64,000 nucleotides of DNA from Paracoccus aminovorans. Its GTDB lineage: Bacteria; Pseudomonadota; Alphaproteobacteria; Rhodobacterales; Rhodobacteraceae. The notes below the pieces were generated by a model. The model made no database searches and was not told where the DNA came from. It saw nothing but the letters and a program-made list of their open reading frames with translations. The DNA is taken from the NCBI RefSeq assembly GCF_001546115.1, contig NZ_KQ955208.1:1826321-1890320 (forward strand). Direction: 5' to 3'. Positions 42,554 through 51,666 of this stretch are shown here, piece after piece. Position numbers and translations under genes: made by a program. How positions within the stretch are numbered: the first letter of the stretch is position 1; every line of letters starts with the position of its first letter.

Positions 42554-44587
42554 ATGTCCGCTGCGCCCCTTCTGCGTCAGGTCTTCGGCTTCGACGCCTT
42601 TCGTCCGGGGCAGGAAGAAATCGTGGACGCCGTGGCCCAGGGCCGCGACGTGCTGGCGATCATGCCCACGGGCGGCGGCAAGTCGCTGTGCTATCAGTTG
42701 CCGGCGCTGATGCGCGACGGGCTGACGGTGGTGATCTCGCCGCTGATCGCGCTGATGCGCGACCAGGTGCGGGCGCTGACCGAGGCGGGTGTGGCCGCCG
42801 CCGCGCTGACCAGCGGCAATTCCGAGGAAGAGAATACCGAGGTGCTGCGGGCCTTGGCCGCGCGCGAATTGCGGCTTCTGTATATGGCGCCCGAGCGGCT
42901 GGCCTCGGGGGCGACCATCCCGATGCTGCGCCGCGCCGGCGTCCAAGCCATCGCGGTCGACGAGGCGCATTGCGTCAGCCAATGGGGCCACGACTTCCGC
43001 CCCGACTACCTGCGCGTGGGCGAGCTGCGCCGGGCGCTGTCGGTGCCGCTGGCGGCCTTTACCGCCACCGCCGATGCGGAAACGCGCGAGGAAATCGTCA
43101 AGCGCCTGTTCGACGGTGCGCAGCCGCAGTCGTTCCTGCGCGGCTTCGACCGGCCGAACATCCACCTGGCCTTCCAGCCCAAGGACGGGCCGCGCCGGCA
43201 GATCCTCGACTTCGCCGCCGCGCGCCGGGGCCAGTCCGGCATCGTCTATTGCGGCACCCGCGCCAAGACCGAGACCCTGGCCAGCGCCCTGAACGATGCG
43301 GGCCTTGCCGCCACCGCCTATCACGGCGGCATGGAGGCCGAGGCCCGGCGCGAGGTCGAGATCCGCTTCCAGCGCGAGGACGGGCTGATCGTGGTCGCGA
43401 CCGTGGCCTTCGGCATGGGTATCGACAAGCCGGACATCCGCTGGGTCGCCCATGCCGACCTGCCGAAATCCATTGAGGCCTATTACCAGGAAATCGGCCG
43501 CGGCGGCCGCGACGGCGCCCCGGCCGAGACCCTGACGCTTTACGGTCCCGACGACATCCGCCTGCGCCGGACCCAGATCGACGAGGGCCTGGCCCCGGCC
43601 GAGCGCAAGGCCGCCGACCACGCCCGGCTGAACGCGCTCTTGGGTCTGGCCGAGGCCACCGGCTGCCGCCGCGTCGCCCTGCTGTCCTATTTCGGCGAAA
43701 CGGCGGTGCCTTGCGGCAATTGCGACATCTGCGACAGCCCGCCCGACTGTTTCGACGGCACCGAGGCGGCGCAGAAGGTGCTGTCGGCGGTCCTGCGCAC
43801 CGGCCAGACCTATGGTGCCGGCCATATCATCGACGTGCTGACCGGCAGCATGAACGACCGCATCGGCCAGCGCGGCCACGACCGGCTGCCGACCTTTGGC
43901 TGCGGTCGCGACCTGACGAAGCCGCAATGGCAGGCGGTGATCCGGCAGATGCTGGGCCGCGACCTGATCCGCCCCGACCCGGAACGCCACGGCGGCCTGG
44001 CGATCACTGCCGCCGCCCATGCTGTGCTGCGCGGCGAGACCCGCATCACCCTGCGCCGCGACGCCATGACCCGCGCCCGTCCCGCCGTGGTCGTGCGCAC
44101 GCAGGTCGATGAGGAGGACGCGCCGCTGCTGTCCGCGCTGAAGGCCAAGCGCCGCGCGCTGGCCGAGGCGGCGCGGGTGCCGGCCTATGTCATCTTTCCC
44201 GACCGCACGCTGATCGAGATGGCGCAGGCCAGGCCGCAGACGCTGGACCAGATGGCGCGGATCAGCGGCGTCGGGGCCAAGAAGCTGGACAGCTACGGCG
44301 CCGAGTTCCTGCGCGTCATCGCCGGCGAGATCGCGCCCATGCACCCGGCGCGCAAGGCCCTGGCCGGGCGCGAGGCCGGCGCCCTGTTCGACAGGCTGGC
44401 CGAGGCGCAGGCCCGGCTGGCGCGCGGCACGGACGGCATCGAAAAGCCGCTGTCGGTCGGCAATTCCACCCTGCGCCGCATCGCCGAGGATCGGCCGCGC
44501 GACCTGTCGCGCTATCTGGATCCGGCGCGGCTGGACCGCTTTGGCGCGGCCTTCGCCGCCGAGATCGCCGCCGATCCCGAGGCTTGA
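42554..44587 (+). CDS. recQ: ATP-dependent DNA helicase RecQ
   Basis: A 677-residue 3'-5' helicase for recombination and replication-fork repair. Walker A is PTGGGKSLCYQLP (about residue 36), the DEAH box is AVDEAHCVSQWGHDFRP, motif V/VI is FGMGIDKPDIRWVAH with QEIGRGGRDG, and the zinc cysteines are in CGNCDICDSPPDC. RQC follows, and an HRDC domain lies at about 520-600 (PDRTLIEMAQARPQTLDQMARI). Length fits a full RecQ. It is immediately downstream of the YggT gene and convergent with the RND pump. Confidence 0.96.
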   Translation: MSAAPLLRQVFGFDAFRPGQEEIVDAVAQGRDVLAIMPTGGGKSLCYQLPALMRDGLTVVISPLIALMRDQVRALTEAGVAAAALTSGNSEEENTEVLRALAARELRLLYMAPERLASGATIPMLRRAGVQAIAVDEAHCVSQWGHDFRPDYLRVGELRRALSVPLAAFTATADAETREEIVKRLFDGAQPQSFLRGFDRPNIHLAFQPKDGPRRQILDFAAARRGQSGIVYCGTRAKTETLASALNDAGLAATAYHGGMEAEARREVEIRFQREDGLIVVATVAFGMGIDKPDIRWVAHADLPKSIEAYYQEIGRGGRDGAPAETLTLYGPDDIRLRRTQIDEGLAPAERKAADHARLNALLGLAEATGCRRVALLSYFGETAVPCGNCDICDSPPDCFDGTEAAQKVLSAVLRTGQTYGAGHIIDVLTGSMNDRIGQRGHDRLPTFGCGRDLTKPQWQAVIRQMLGRDLIRPDPERHGGLAITAAAHAVLRGETRITLRRDAMTRARPAVVVRTQVDEEDAPLLSALKAKRRALAEAARVPAYVIFPDRTLIEMAQARPQTLDQMARISGVGAKKLDSYGAEFLRVIAGEIAPMHPARKALAGREAGALFDRLAEAQARLARGTDGIEKPLSVGNSTLRRIAEDRPRDLSRYLDPARLDRFGAAFAAEIAADPEA

Positions 44588-44621
44588 CCGGGACGGACGC
44601 GGCGGCACCTCCCGGCTGCCG

Positions 44622-44640
44622 GCCGTGCAAACCGCACGGC
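44622..44640. terminator. Hairpin between convergent recQ and RND pump genes
   Basis: A 7-bp perfect stem (GCCGTGC/GCACGGC, 5-base loop) lies 34 bases after recQ. It has no T-run on either strand, so it may be a weak bidirectional terminator. Confidence 0.4.
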
Positions 44641-44733
44641 TGCTTCGCCGCTGGCTATCCCCCGGATCGAGGCTTGCTCGAATATCGCCACGGGGTCTTG
44701 CGACGCATGCCGGAGCCGTTTCCCAGGCGGCGG

Positions 44734-47700
44734 CTATTGATGCGCCGCCGCGCGGGCGCGGTCCTCGGGGCTGGGCATCGGGTCGCCCTCGGGCGGGCGC
44801 ACCCGGAACACCGCGCAGTAAAGCGCGGGCACGAAGATCAGTGTCACCAGCGTGCCGGCGATGATGCCGCCCATCATCGCGAAGGCCATCGGCCCCCAGA
44901 ACACCTGGCGCGAGATCGGGATCAGCGCCAGGCTCGCCGCCGCTGCCGTCAGCAGGATCGGCCGGGCCCGGCTGTCCGAGGCCTCGAACACCGCGTTCCA
45001 GGCGCTGTGCCCCTTGCCGATCAGCACCTGGATCTCATGCACCAGGATGACCGAGTTGCGGATCAGGATGCCGATCAGCGCCAGGATGCCCAGGATCGCG
45101 ACGAAGCCCATCGGCACGCCGAAGGGCAGCAGCGCCGCGACCACGCCGATAAGCCCCAGGGGGGCAGCGGCAAAGACGATGAAGCTCAGCCGGAAGCCCT
45201 GCATCTGCACCATGACGAGCAGCGCCATGATCAGCAGCATGACCGGCACTACCGCGGCGATGGGCTCCTGGCTTTCGGCCGAGGTCTCGACCGTGCCGCC
45301 GACCGTGACCTTGACGCCCTGCGGCAGGCCCCGCTGGAACTGCGCCACCCGCTCGGCCAGGGCCGCAACCAGCGTCGCCGGCTGGTCCTTGCTGGCGATG
45401 TCGGCCTTGACCGTCACCGTGGGCAGACCGTCGCGCTGCATGACCAGGGGCTGTTCGGTGCCGTATTCCAGCACCGCCAGCGAGGCCAGCGGGATCGGCG
45501 TGCCGGTCTGGGTCGCCAGTTGCAGGTTCTGGATCGACTCGACCGATTCGCGGTCGGCCTGCGCGCCGCGCGCGGTCACGTTGATCAGGAAGATGCCGTC
45601 GCGCAGCTGGGTGATGGTGCGGCCGGTGAAGGTGCCCGACAGCGCGCCCGAAATATCCTCGTTCGTCAGCCCCAGCCGTCTCGCCTGGTCCTGGTTGACC
45701 TGCAGCCGAACCACCCGCGCCGGCTCGTTCCAGTCCAGCGCGATGTCGCGCAGCCGCGGCTCGGTCGCGAGCACCGCGGCCAGCTCGCGCGCCGCGTCCC
45801 GCGCCTTGTCCAGGTTGGGCGAGGACACGCGATATTGCACCGGCTTGCCGACCGGCGGGCCGATTTCCAGGTTCTTGACGTAGAGGTCGGTGCCGATCAG
45901 CCTGTCGCGGGCGAATTCCTCGAGCCGCCGCTTCAGCCGGTCCCGCGCCGCGAGGTCGGGGGTCTGGATCACGATCTGGCCCATGTAGGGGCCGGGCGTC
46001 GGCACGTCCATCGACAGCACGAAGCGCGGCGCGCCCATGCCGACATAGCTGGTCCAGAACAGCGCCTCGTCCTGTCCCGCCAGCATCTCCTCGATCAGCG
46101 CGATGTCGGCGTCGGTCTTGGCGATCGAGGCATTGGCGCGTTCGTTCACGTCGACGATGATCTCGGTCCGGTCCGAGGTCGGGAAGAACTGCTGCTCGAC
46201 GAAGCGCATGCCGATGACCGAGGCGGCAAAGATCGCCAAGGTCAGGGCGATGGTCAGCCATTTGTGCCGCATGCCCCAAAGCAGCAGCCCGTGGAAGCGG
46301 CGGCGCAGCCAGCCCGGCCCGCCGCCGGCGTGCTTCATCCGCGCCGGCAGCAGCGTCACGCCCAGGAGCGGCGCGAAAAGCACCGCCACGATCCAGCTGA
46401 CGATCAGCGAGACCGCGATGACCACGAAGAGCGAAAAGGTGAACTCGCCCGCCGCCGAATTGTTCAGCCCGATGGGGATGAAGCCCGCGACCGTCACCAG
46501 CGTGCCGGTCAGCATCGGGAAGGCGATCGAGCTCCAGGCATAGCTCGCGGCGCTTTCTAGGTTCTCGCCCAGCTCCAGGCGCGAGATCATGGTCTCGATG
46601 GCGATCATGGCGTCGTCGACCAGCAGCCCCAGCGCGATGATCAACGCGCCCAGCGAGATGCGCTGCAGGGTGATGCCGTAGAGGTCCAGGATGATGAAGG
46701 TGATCGCCAGCACCAGCGGGATGGTCAGCGTGACCACCAGCCCGGCGCGCAGGCCCAGGCTGACGAAGCTGACCAGCAGCACGATCCCGACCGCCTCGAC
46801 CAGGGCGCGGACGAAATGGCCGACGGCCTCGTCCACGACATGGGGCTGGTCGGCGAACTTGGCCATCTCGATGCCGATGGGCAGGGTTCGGGCCACATCG
46901 GCCATCAGCGCATCGACCTGCTCGCCGAATTCCAGGATATTGCCGCCGTCGCGCATGCCGATCTGCAAGCCGATGGCCTCGCGCCCGTTATAGCGGAACA
47001 GCGCGCTCGGCGGGTCCTCATAGCCGCGCCGCACCGTCGCCACGTCGCCGATGTTGAAGAAGCGGTCGCCCACGCGCAGGTTCACCGCCGCGATGGCGGC
47101 CGCGTCGTCGAACTGGCCGCCGACCCGGACCAGCACCTGCTCGGGCCCGGCCTGCACGATGCCCGAGGGCGAGATCGCGTTCTGCACCGCCAGGGTCTGC
47201 ACGACCTGGTTGTGGTTCAGCCCCAGCGCCGCCAGCCGGGCCGAGGAAAACTCCAGGAAGATCTGCTCCTTGCGCACGCCCAGCAGCGCGGTCTTGCCGG
47301 CCATGGGCAGGGCCTGGACCTGCTTGCGGATATCCTCGACCCGGTCGCGCAGCTCGCGCTGGGTAAAGCCGTCCGAGGTGAAGGCATAGATATTGCCGAA
47401 GACGTCGCCGAAATCGTCGTTGAACTGGAAGCCCTGGAATTCCTGCGGAAAATTCGGGCGGATGTCGGACATCATGCTGCGCACCCGCTTCCAGACCTCG
47501 GGCACCTCGGGGCCGCGGATGGTCGGGTCCAGTTCCAGATAGACGATGGCCTGGCCGGGCATGGTGACCGAGCGGGTGAATTTCAGCTCGTCCAGTTCCT
47601 CGAGCTTGGTCTCGATCCGGGTGGTGACCTGGTTCAGCGTCTCGTCGATGGTGGCGCCGGGCAGGCTGGCGCTGATCACCATGATCTTGATGGTGAAATT

Positions 47701-47829
47701 CGGATCCTCCTCGCGCCCCAGCCGCAGGTAGCCAAGGCTGCCGGCCAGCATCGAGACGATCAGCAGGAACCACACCAGCGAACGGTGATGCAGCGCCCAG
47801 TCGGACAGGTTGAAGCCGCGCCCGGTCAT
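44734..47829 (-). CDS. RND-family efflux pump (AcrB-like permease)
   Basis: A 1031-residue trimeric inner-membrane proton antiporter that expels drugs or other compounds. The first helix (SLVWFLLIVSMLAGSLGYL) is followed by the porter domain (RPNFPQEFQGFQFNDDFGDV). The membrane core contains LGLLVDDAMIAIE, with the paired Asp of the proton relay, and MLTGTLVTVAGFIP. The second half repeats the plan, with LGILALIGILIRNSVILVHE and the end MGGIIAGTLVTLIFVPALY. It overlaps the adaptor upstream by 4 bases. Substrate unknown. Confidence 0.93.
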   Translation of the reverse strand: MTGRGFNLSDWALHHRSLVWFLLIVSMLAGSLGYLRLGREEDPNFTIKIMVISASLPGATIDETLNQVTTRIETKLEELDELKFTRSVTMPGQAIVYLELDPTIRGPEVPEVWKRVRSMMSDIRPNFPQEFQGFQFNDDFGDVFGNIYAFTSDGFTQRELRDRVEDIRKQVQALPMAGKTALLGVRKEQIFLEFSSARLAALGLNHNQVVQTLAVQNAISPSGIVQAGPEQVLVRVGGQFDDAAAIAAVNLRVGDRFFNIGDVATVRRGYEDPPSALFRYNGREAIGLQIGMRDGGNILEFGEQVDALMADVARTLPIGIEMAKFADQPHVVDEAVGHFVRALVEAVGIVLLVSFVSLGLRAGLVVTLTIPLVLAITFIILDLYGITLQRISLGALIIALGLLVDDAMIAIETMISRLELGENLESAASYAWSSIAFPMLTGTLVTVAGFIPIGLNNSAAGEFTFSLFVVIAVSLIVSWIVAVLFAPLLGVTLLPARMKHAGGGPGWLRRRFHGLLLWGMRHKWLTIALTLAIFAASVIGMRFVEQQFFPTSDRTEIIVDVNERANASIAKTDADIALIEEMLAGQDEALFWTSYVGMGAPRFVLSMDVPTPGPYMGQIVIQTPDLAARDRLKRRLEEFARDRLIGTDLYVKNLEIGPPVGKPVQYRVSSPNLDKARDAARELAAVLATEPRLRDIALDWNEPARVVRLQVNQDQARRLGLTNEDISGALSGTFTGRTITQLRDGIFLINVTARGAQADRESVESIQNLQLATQTGTPIPLASLAVLEYGTEQPLVMQRDGLPTVTVKADIASKDQPATLVAALAERVAQFQRGLPQGVKVTVGGTVETSAESQEPIAAVVPVMLLIMALLVMVQMQGFRLSFIVFAAAPLGLIGVVAALLPFGVPMGFVAILGILALIGILIRNSVILVHEIQVLIGKGHSAWNAVFEASDSRARPILLTAAAASLALIPISRQVFWGPMAFAMMGGIIAGTLVTLIFVPALYCAVFRVRPPEGDPMPSPEDRARAAAHQ

Positions 47830-48923
47830 GGCGCCACGCTTTCGCCGACGGCCTGGCCTTCGGCCAGCGAATGGATGCCGCGAATGACCACCTCGTCGCC
47901 CGGCGCCAGGCCCGCGGCGATGGCGATGCGCCCATTCAGCGCCGGGCCCTGGGTCTGGACCTCGCGCAGCGCGACGCTGGCCCGGTCGCCGTCCCGGCTG
48001 ACGATCCAGACCTGTGGCGTGCCGTCCGGGTCCAGGATCGCGCTTTCGGGCAGGGCCAGCCGCGCCGCCGGGCCGCCCGAGGGCCGCGCCCGCACCAGCG
48101 CCCCCAGCCGCAAGGCGGCGTCGTCGCGCAAATCCAGATGCACGCGCCGGGTGCGGGTGACGGCGTCGGCCACCGGCTCGATCTGCGCTACGGTGGCGGG
48201 GAACAGATGCGCGGGATCGGCCTCGGACCAGACGTCGTAGCGGTCGCCGGTCTTCAGCCGCGCCAGCGCGGTGTCGGGCAGGTCGATCACCGCCTCGATC
48301 CCCTCCTGGGCCGAGAGCTGGATCACCGGCTCGCCCGCATTGACCACCGCCCCGGCATTGGCATGGACGGCGCTGATGACGCCGGCAAAGGGCGCCCGCA
48401 TCTCGGCGAAGCCCTCGGCATCGCGGGCGCGGATCAGTTCCGATTCGGCCTGCTGCCGGGCGGCGGTCGCCGAGGCCAGCGCGCGGTCGACCTGCTCGAC
48501 CTGCGCGGCCGAGGCGACATTGCGCTGCGCCAGCGACCGGGTGCGGTCGGCCGAGGCCTGGGCGGTGCGCTCCTGCACCCGGGTGGCGTCGACGGCGGCC
48601 TGGGCGGCGCGAACCTCGCCCTGCAGGTCGTCGGGGTCGAGCGCGGCCAGCACCTGGCCCCGGCTGACGATATCGCCGACGTCGACGTGGCGCGCGGTGA
48701 TGCGGCCCAGGGTCTGGAACCCCAGCGCGACCTCGATCCGGGCGGCGATCACGCCGGGGGTCGAGGGCAGCGCCGCCATGTCGTCCTCGACCCGGATGCT
48801 GACCACCGGGCGCGGCTCCGGCGCGGGCGCCGGCGCCTTGTCCTGCCAGGGCAGGTCCAGCGCGGCAGCCTGCACCGCCCAGGCGCATGCGGCCAGCGCG
48901 GCCAGGATCATCCTGCGCATCAT
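47826..48923 (-). CDS. RND efflux periplasmic adaptor, second of two
   Basis: A 365-residue membrane-fusion protein of the RND family. Residues 1-20 are a signal peptide (MRRMILAALAACAWAVQAAA). The lipoyl half-motif ARHVDVGDIVSRGQVLAALD lies around residues 78-97, a hairpin coiled coil (about 105-175) follows, and the second half-motif is MRAPFAGVISAVHANAGAVV. The ending PGDEVVIRGIHSLAEGQ is typical. It overlaps the RND pump by 4 bases and the first adaptor by 4 bases. Confidence 0.9.
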   Translation of the reverse strand: MMRRMILAALAACAWAVQAAALDLPWQDKAPAPAPEPRPVVSIRVEDDMAALPSTPGVIAARIEVALGFQTLGRITARHVDVGDIVSRGQVLAALDPDDLQGEVRAAQAAVDATRVQERTAQASADRTRSLAQRNVASAAQVEQVDRALASATAARQQAESELIRARDAEGFAEMRAPFAGVISAVHANAGAVVNAGEPVIQLSAQEGIEAVIDLPDTALARLKTGDRYDVWSEADPAHLFPATVAQIEPVADAVTRTRRVHLDLRDDAALRLGALVRARPSGGPAARLALPESAILDPDGTPQVWIVSRDGDRASVALREVQTQGPALNGRIAIAAGLAPGDEVVIRGIHSLAEGQAVGESVAP

Positions 48924-49996
48924 TTCCCCCCTGCCGGGCCGGCGGCGACCTGCCGGCCGGGATAGAGCATTTGCGAGCCGGCGCCGACCACGATCTGGCC
49001 CGGCTCGACGCCTTCGGCCAGGATGACGGTGCCGTTGATGAAGCGCTCGATGCGGACCGGGGCCAGCCGGGCGCGGTGCTCGGCATCGACCAGCCAGACC
49101 GCGGGCTGGCCGCCGGCCGCGGTCAGGGCCGTCCAGGGCACGGCGATGCCGGTCCCGGCCGGGAAATGCACCGCGCCGCGGACCGCGGCGCCCAGCAGGC
49201 TGGTGCTGACCGGCGCATCCTCGATCTCGGCCCGGACGGTGACCGAGCCGGTGGCCGGATCGACCAGCGGCGCGATCTCGGTGACACGCGCCTGCATGCG
49301 GAGTTCGGGGAAGTCGATCCCGTTGAGCGAGACCGGCGCACCGATGGCATCGCGCAGCAGCGGGGTGTCGGGGGTCAGGAACACCGCCTCGCGCCCGGTG
49401 GCCGATGCCAGCGAGATCACCGCCTGCGCCGCGCCGACGATCTGGCCCGGCTCGGCCTGCCGCGCGGTGACGATGGCGTCCGAGGGCGCGCGGATCACCG
49501 TATCCTCCAGCGCCCGTTCGGCCTGGCCCAGGGTCGCGCGCGCCTGGGTCAAGGCTCCGGTCGCCGCCGAGAGACCCTGGCTCGCGGCGTCGAACGCCGC
49601 GCGCGTGCCGACGCCGCGCCGCAGCATCGCATCGGCGCGCTCCAGCGCCTGCCGGGCCTGGGCCTCGCTGGCCTCGGCCGCGACGACGGCGGCGCGGGCC
49701 ACCTGCAAGGCCTGCTCCTGTTGCAGCGGGTCGGTGCGGGCCAGGGGCTGGCCCTCGGCGACGCGGTCGCCCTCGCGCACCAGGACCTCGGTCACGCGGC
49801 CGCCCAGGCGAAAGCCGATGTCGACGCTGTCCTTGGCTGCGATGGTGCCGGTCAGCGCGGCGTCGAAGGTCAGGTTGGTGCGCCGGACCTGGACATACTC
49901 CACCAGCAGCGGCGGCTGCGCCGATGCCGGCCAGGCGCCGCCAAGGCAGGCCAGGGCCCAGGCGGCCAGCAGTCGGGCTTCGGGACGATGGGTCAT
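48920..49996 (-). CDS. RND efflux periplasmic adaptor, first of two
   Basis: A 358-residue membrane-fusion protein. Residues 1-26 form a signal peptide (RLLAAWALACLGGAWPASA). Its lipoyl-type motifs are VTEVLVREGDRVAEGQPLAR and IRAPSDAIVTARQAEPGQIV, and the central region is an Ala-rich coiled coil. I chose the ATG at 49996, which begins the signal peptide; the frame extends to 50110 without evidence. It is the first gene of the three-gene pump operon. Two different adaptors for one pump is unusual outside this bacterial group. Confidence 0.87.
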   Translation of the reverse strand: MTHRPEARLLAAWALACLGGAWPASAQPPLLVEYVQVRRTNLTFDAALTGTIAAKDSVDIGFRLGGRVTEVLVREGDRVAEGQPLARTDPLQQEQALQVARAAVVAAEASEAQARQALERADAMLRRGVGTRAAFDAASQGLSAATGALTQARATLGQAERALEDTVIRAPSDAIVTARQAEPGQIVGAAQAVISLASATGREAVFLTPDTPLLRDAIGAPVSLNGIDFPELRMQARVTEIAPLVDPATGSVTVRAEIEDAPVSTSLLGAAVRGAVHFPAGTGIAVPWTALTAAGGQPAVWLVDAEHRARLAPVRIERFINGTVILAEGVEPGQIVVGAGSQMLYPGRQVAAGPAGGK

Positions 49997-50126
49997 CTGA
50001 TGCTCATGAACCTTGCGGGTGGAAGAACCTTGCAGGTGGGAAGGCCCTGCCATTGTGCCAATGCGCCGCCGATCTGCAACCGGGCTTGGCTTGTCCGGCC
50101 GCGAGGTCAATGTTGCACGGCTGCGG

Positions 50127-50849
50127 TTACTGGTAACTTCGGACCAGCGCGGCGGCGATCATGCCCCAGCCGTCGACCACCAGGAAGAACGCCAGCTTGA
50201 AGGGCAAGGCCACGACGGCCGGGGGTACCATCATCATCCCCATCGACATCAGCACGGCCGAAACCACCAGGTCGATGATCAGGAAGGGCAGGGCGACCAG
50301 GAAGCCGATCTCGAAGGCGCGCTGCAATTCGCTGAGCATGAAGGCCGGGACCAGCACCGACAGCCGGTCCGGCGCCGCCTGCGGCTCGGGCGAGACCTCG
50401 GCCAGGGTGGCGATCATCTCGGGATCGGTGCGATGCTCCATGAAGCCGCGAAACGGCACGATGCCGCGGGCGAAGGCCTCCTCGACGCTGATCTGGCCGT
50501 CGCGCAGCGGTGCGCCGGCGGTGGTCCATGCCTCGGTCAGGACCGGGCTCATCACGAACCAGGTCAGGAACATCGCCAGGCTGACGATCAGCATGTTCGG
50601 CGGCGATTGCTGCAGGCCGATGGACTGGCGCAGGATCGACAGCACGGTGACGATGAAGGGAAAGCAAGTCACCATGATGGCGATGCCCGGCGCCAGCGAC
50701 AGCGCCGTCAGCAGCGCGAGAAGCGTGATCGAGTTCCGCCCGACGCCGCCCGTCACCGTCTCCAGCGCGCCGGCGTCCAGCGGCAGATCCTGCGCCACCG
50801 CGAGATGCGGCCAGAGCAGGACCAGCAGAACCGGGAGAAGGCGCGTCAC
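50127..50849 (-). CDS. fliP: Flagellar export gate protein FliP
   Basis: A 240-residue core protein of the flagellar type III export gate. Residues 1-19 are a cleavable signal (TRLLPVLLVLLWPHLAVA), then helices with SLAPGIAIMVTCFPFIVTVL, RQSIGLQQSPPNMLIVSLAMFLT and, near the C-terminus, FEIGFLVALPFLIIDLVVSAVLMSMGMMM, all FliP hallmarks. The start is GTG at 50849, overlapping the fliN stop by 4 bases. fliQ, the usual neighbour, is absent here. It ends the - strand flagellar operon, 130 bp before the RND adaptor start. Confidence 0.96.
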   Translation of the reverse strand: MTRLLPVLLVLLWPHLAVAQDLPLDAGALETVTGGVGRNSITLLALLTALSLAPGIAIMVTCFPFIVTVLSILRQSIGLQQSPPNMLIVSLAMFLTWFVMSPVLTEAWTTAGAPLRDGQISVEEAFARGIVPFRGFMEHRTDPEMIATLAEVSPEPQAAPDRLSVLVPAFMLSELQRAFEIGFLVALPFLIIDLVVSAVLMSMGMMMVPPAVVALPFKLAFFLVVDGWGMIAAALVRSYQ

Positions 50850-51103
50850 GATGCGCTGGCCGGGCCGAGGATGCGGACGCAGAGCCGCTGGTCCGTCTCC
50901 ACGCCGCTGGTCAGCTCGCCCTTGGCGATTACCTTGTCGCCGACGCAGATGTCGACGCCATCGGACATGTCCTGATCCAGCGTCAGGATGTCGTCGGGGC
51001 GCAGCCGCGACAGCTCGGCCACGGTCAGTTGCGTGCCGCCCAGCCGGATGGTGATTTCCACCTGGATCTGGTCGGTTGCAATCAGGCTTGCGAGATCGTC
51101 CAT
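50846..51103 (-). CDS. fliN: Flagellar motor switch protein FliN
   Basis: An 85-residue C-ring protein of the SpoA family. The pattern QVEITIRLGGTQLTVAELSRLRPDDILTLDQ and VDICVGDKVIAKGEL is the FliN/SpoA fold; the protein is of short FliN length. I chose the ATG at 51103, with AGGA 6 bases before it, over an in-frame TTG at 51109. It lies 2 bases after the fliH-like stop and overlaps fliP by 4 bases. FliM and FliG, its partners, are outside the window. Confidence 0.9.
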   Translation of the reverse strand: MDDLASLIATDQIQVEITIRLGGTQLTVAELSRLRPDDILTLDQDMSDGVDICVGDKVIAKGELTSGVETDQRLCVRILGPASAS

Positions 51104-51105
51104 GG

Positions 51106-51666
51106 TCAATCCTCGGTCTTGATGTCGTCGATAAGGGACTTCAGCGCGGCCGCGACCTGCGCCGGGTCAAAGACGATGCTGCCCTGGGCCGAGATCAGCT
51201 CGAGCAGCGGCTGGCCGGGGCGGGCATCCTCGATCCGGGCCTGCGGAAAGCTTGCCAGCTCCAGGCAATCGGCCAGTTCGGGGCGCATATCGACCGGAGA
51301 ACGCAGCACGATCTGCTGTTCCGGCGCATGTTCGGCCAGGCGATGCAGCTCGGCCAGAAGCGCCTGGCGCAGCCGATCGGTTTGCGCGGCGGGCGCCAGC
51401 TGGTCGACGATGGCATGCAGAACCGGCACCAGCCCGGCCAGGATCTCGCGCCGCAGGCCGGTTTCGTGCTGCCGGCTGGCGGCGAGCTCCTGCCGGCAGC
51501 CGACCAGCGCCTGGCACAAGGCGTCGAGGCTGCGCTCGCGCCCTTCGGCCAGGCCTTGCTCGTGCCCGCGCTGATAGGCGTCTTCGACATCCATCGCGGT
51601 CACCAGCGGCGCCGACCGGGCGTGGGCTGCGGAAAAGGAATCCAGGCGCAATGCGGCGGGTCTCAT
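51106..51666 (-). CDS. FliH-like flagellar assembly protein
   Basis: A 186-residue protein located where fliH is expected. An N-terminal variable part is followed by DAYQRGHEQGLAEGRERSLDAL, the Gly/Glu-rich helix typical of FliH-type stators of the FliI ATPase, then an Ala/Gln-rich coiled coil and a C-terminal globular part (IVLRSPVDMRPELADCLELA). Similarity is by pattern and context rather than strong motifs, so it is FliH-like rather than certain FliH. It overlaps fliF by 4 bases. Confidence 0.7.
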   Translation of the reverse strand: MRPAALRLDSFSAAHARSAPLVTAMDVEDAYQRGHEQGLAEGRERSLDALCQALVGCRQELAASRQHETGLRREILAGLVPVLHAIVDQLAPAAQTDRLRQALLAELHRLAEHAPEQQIVLRSPVDMRPELADCLELASFPQARIEDARPGQPLLELISAQGSIVFDPAQVAAALKSLIDDIKTED

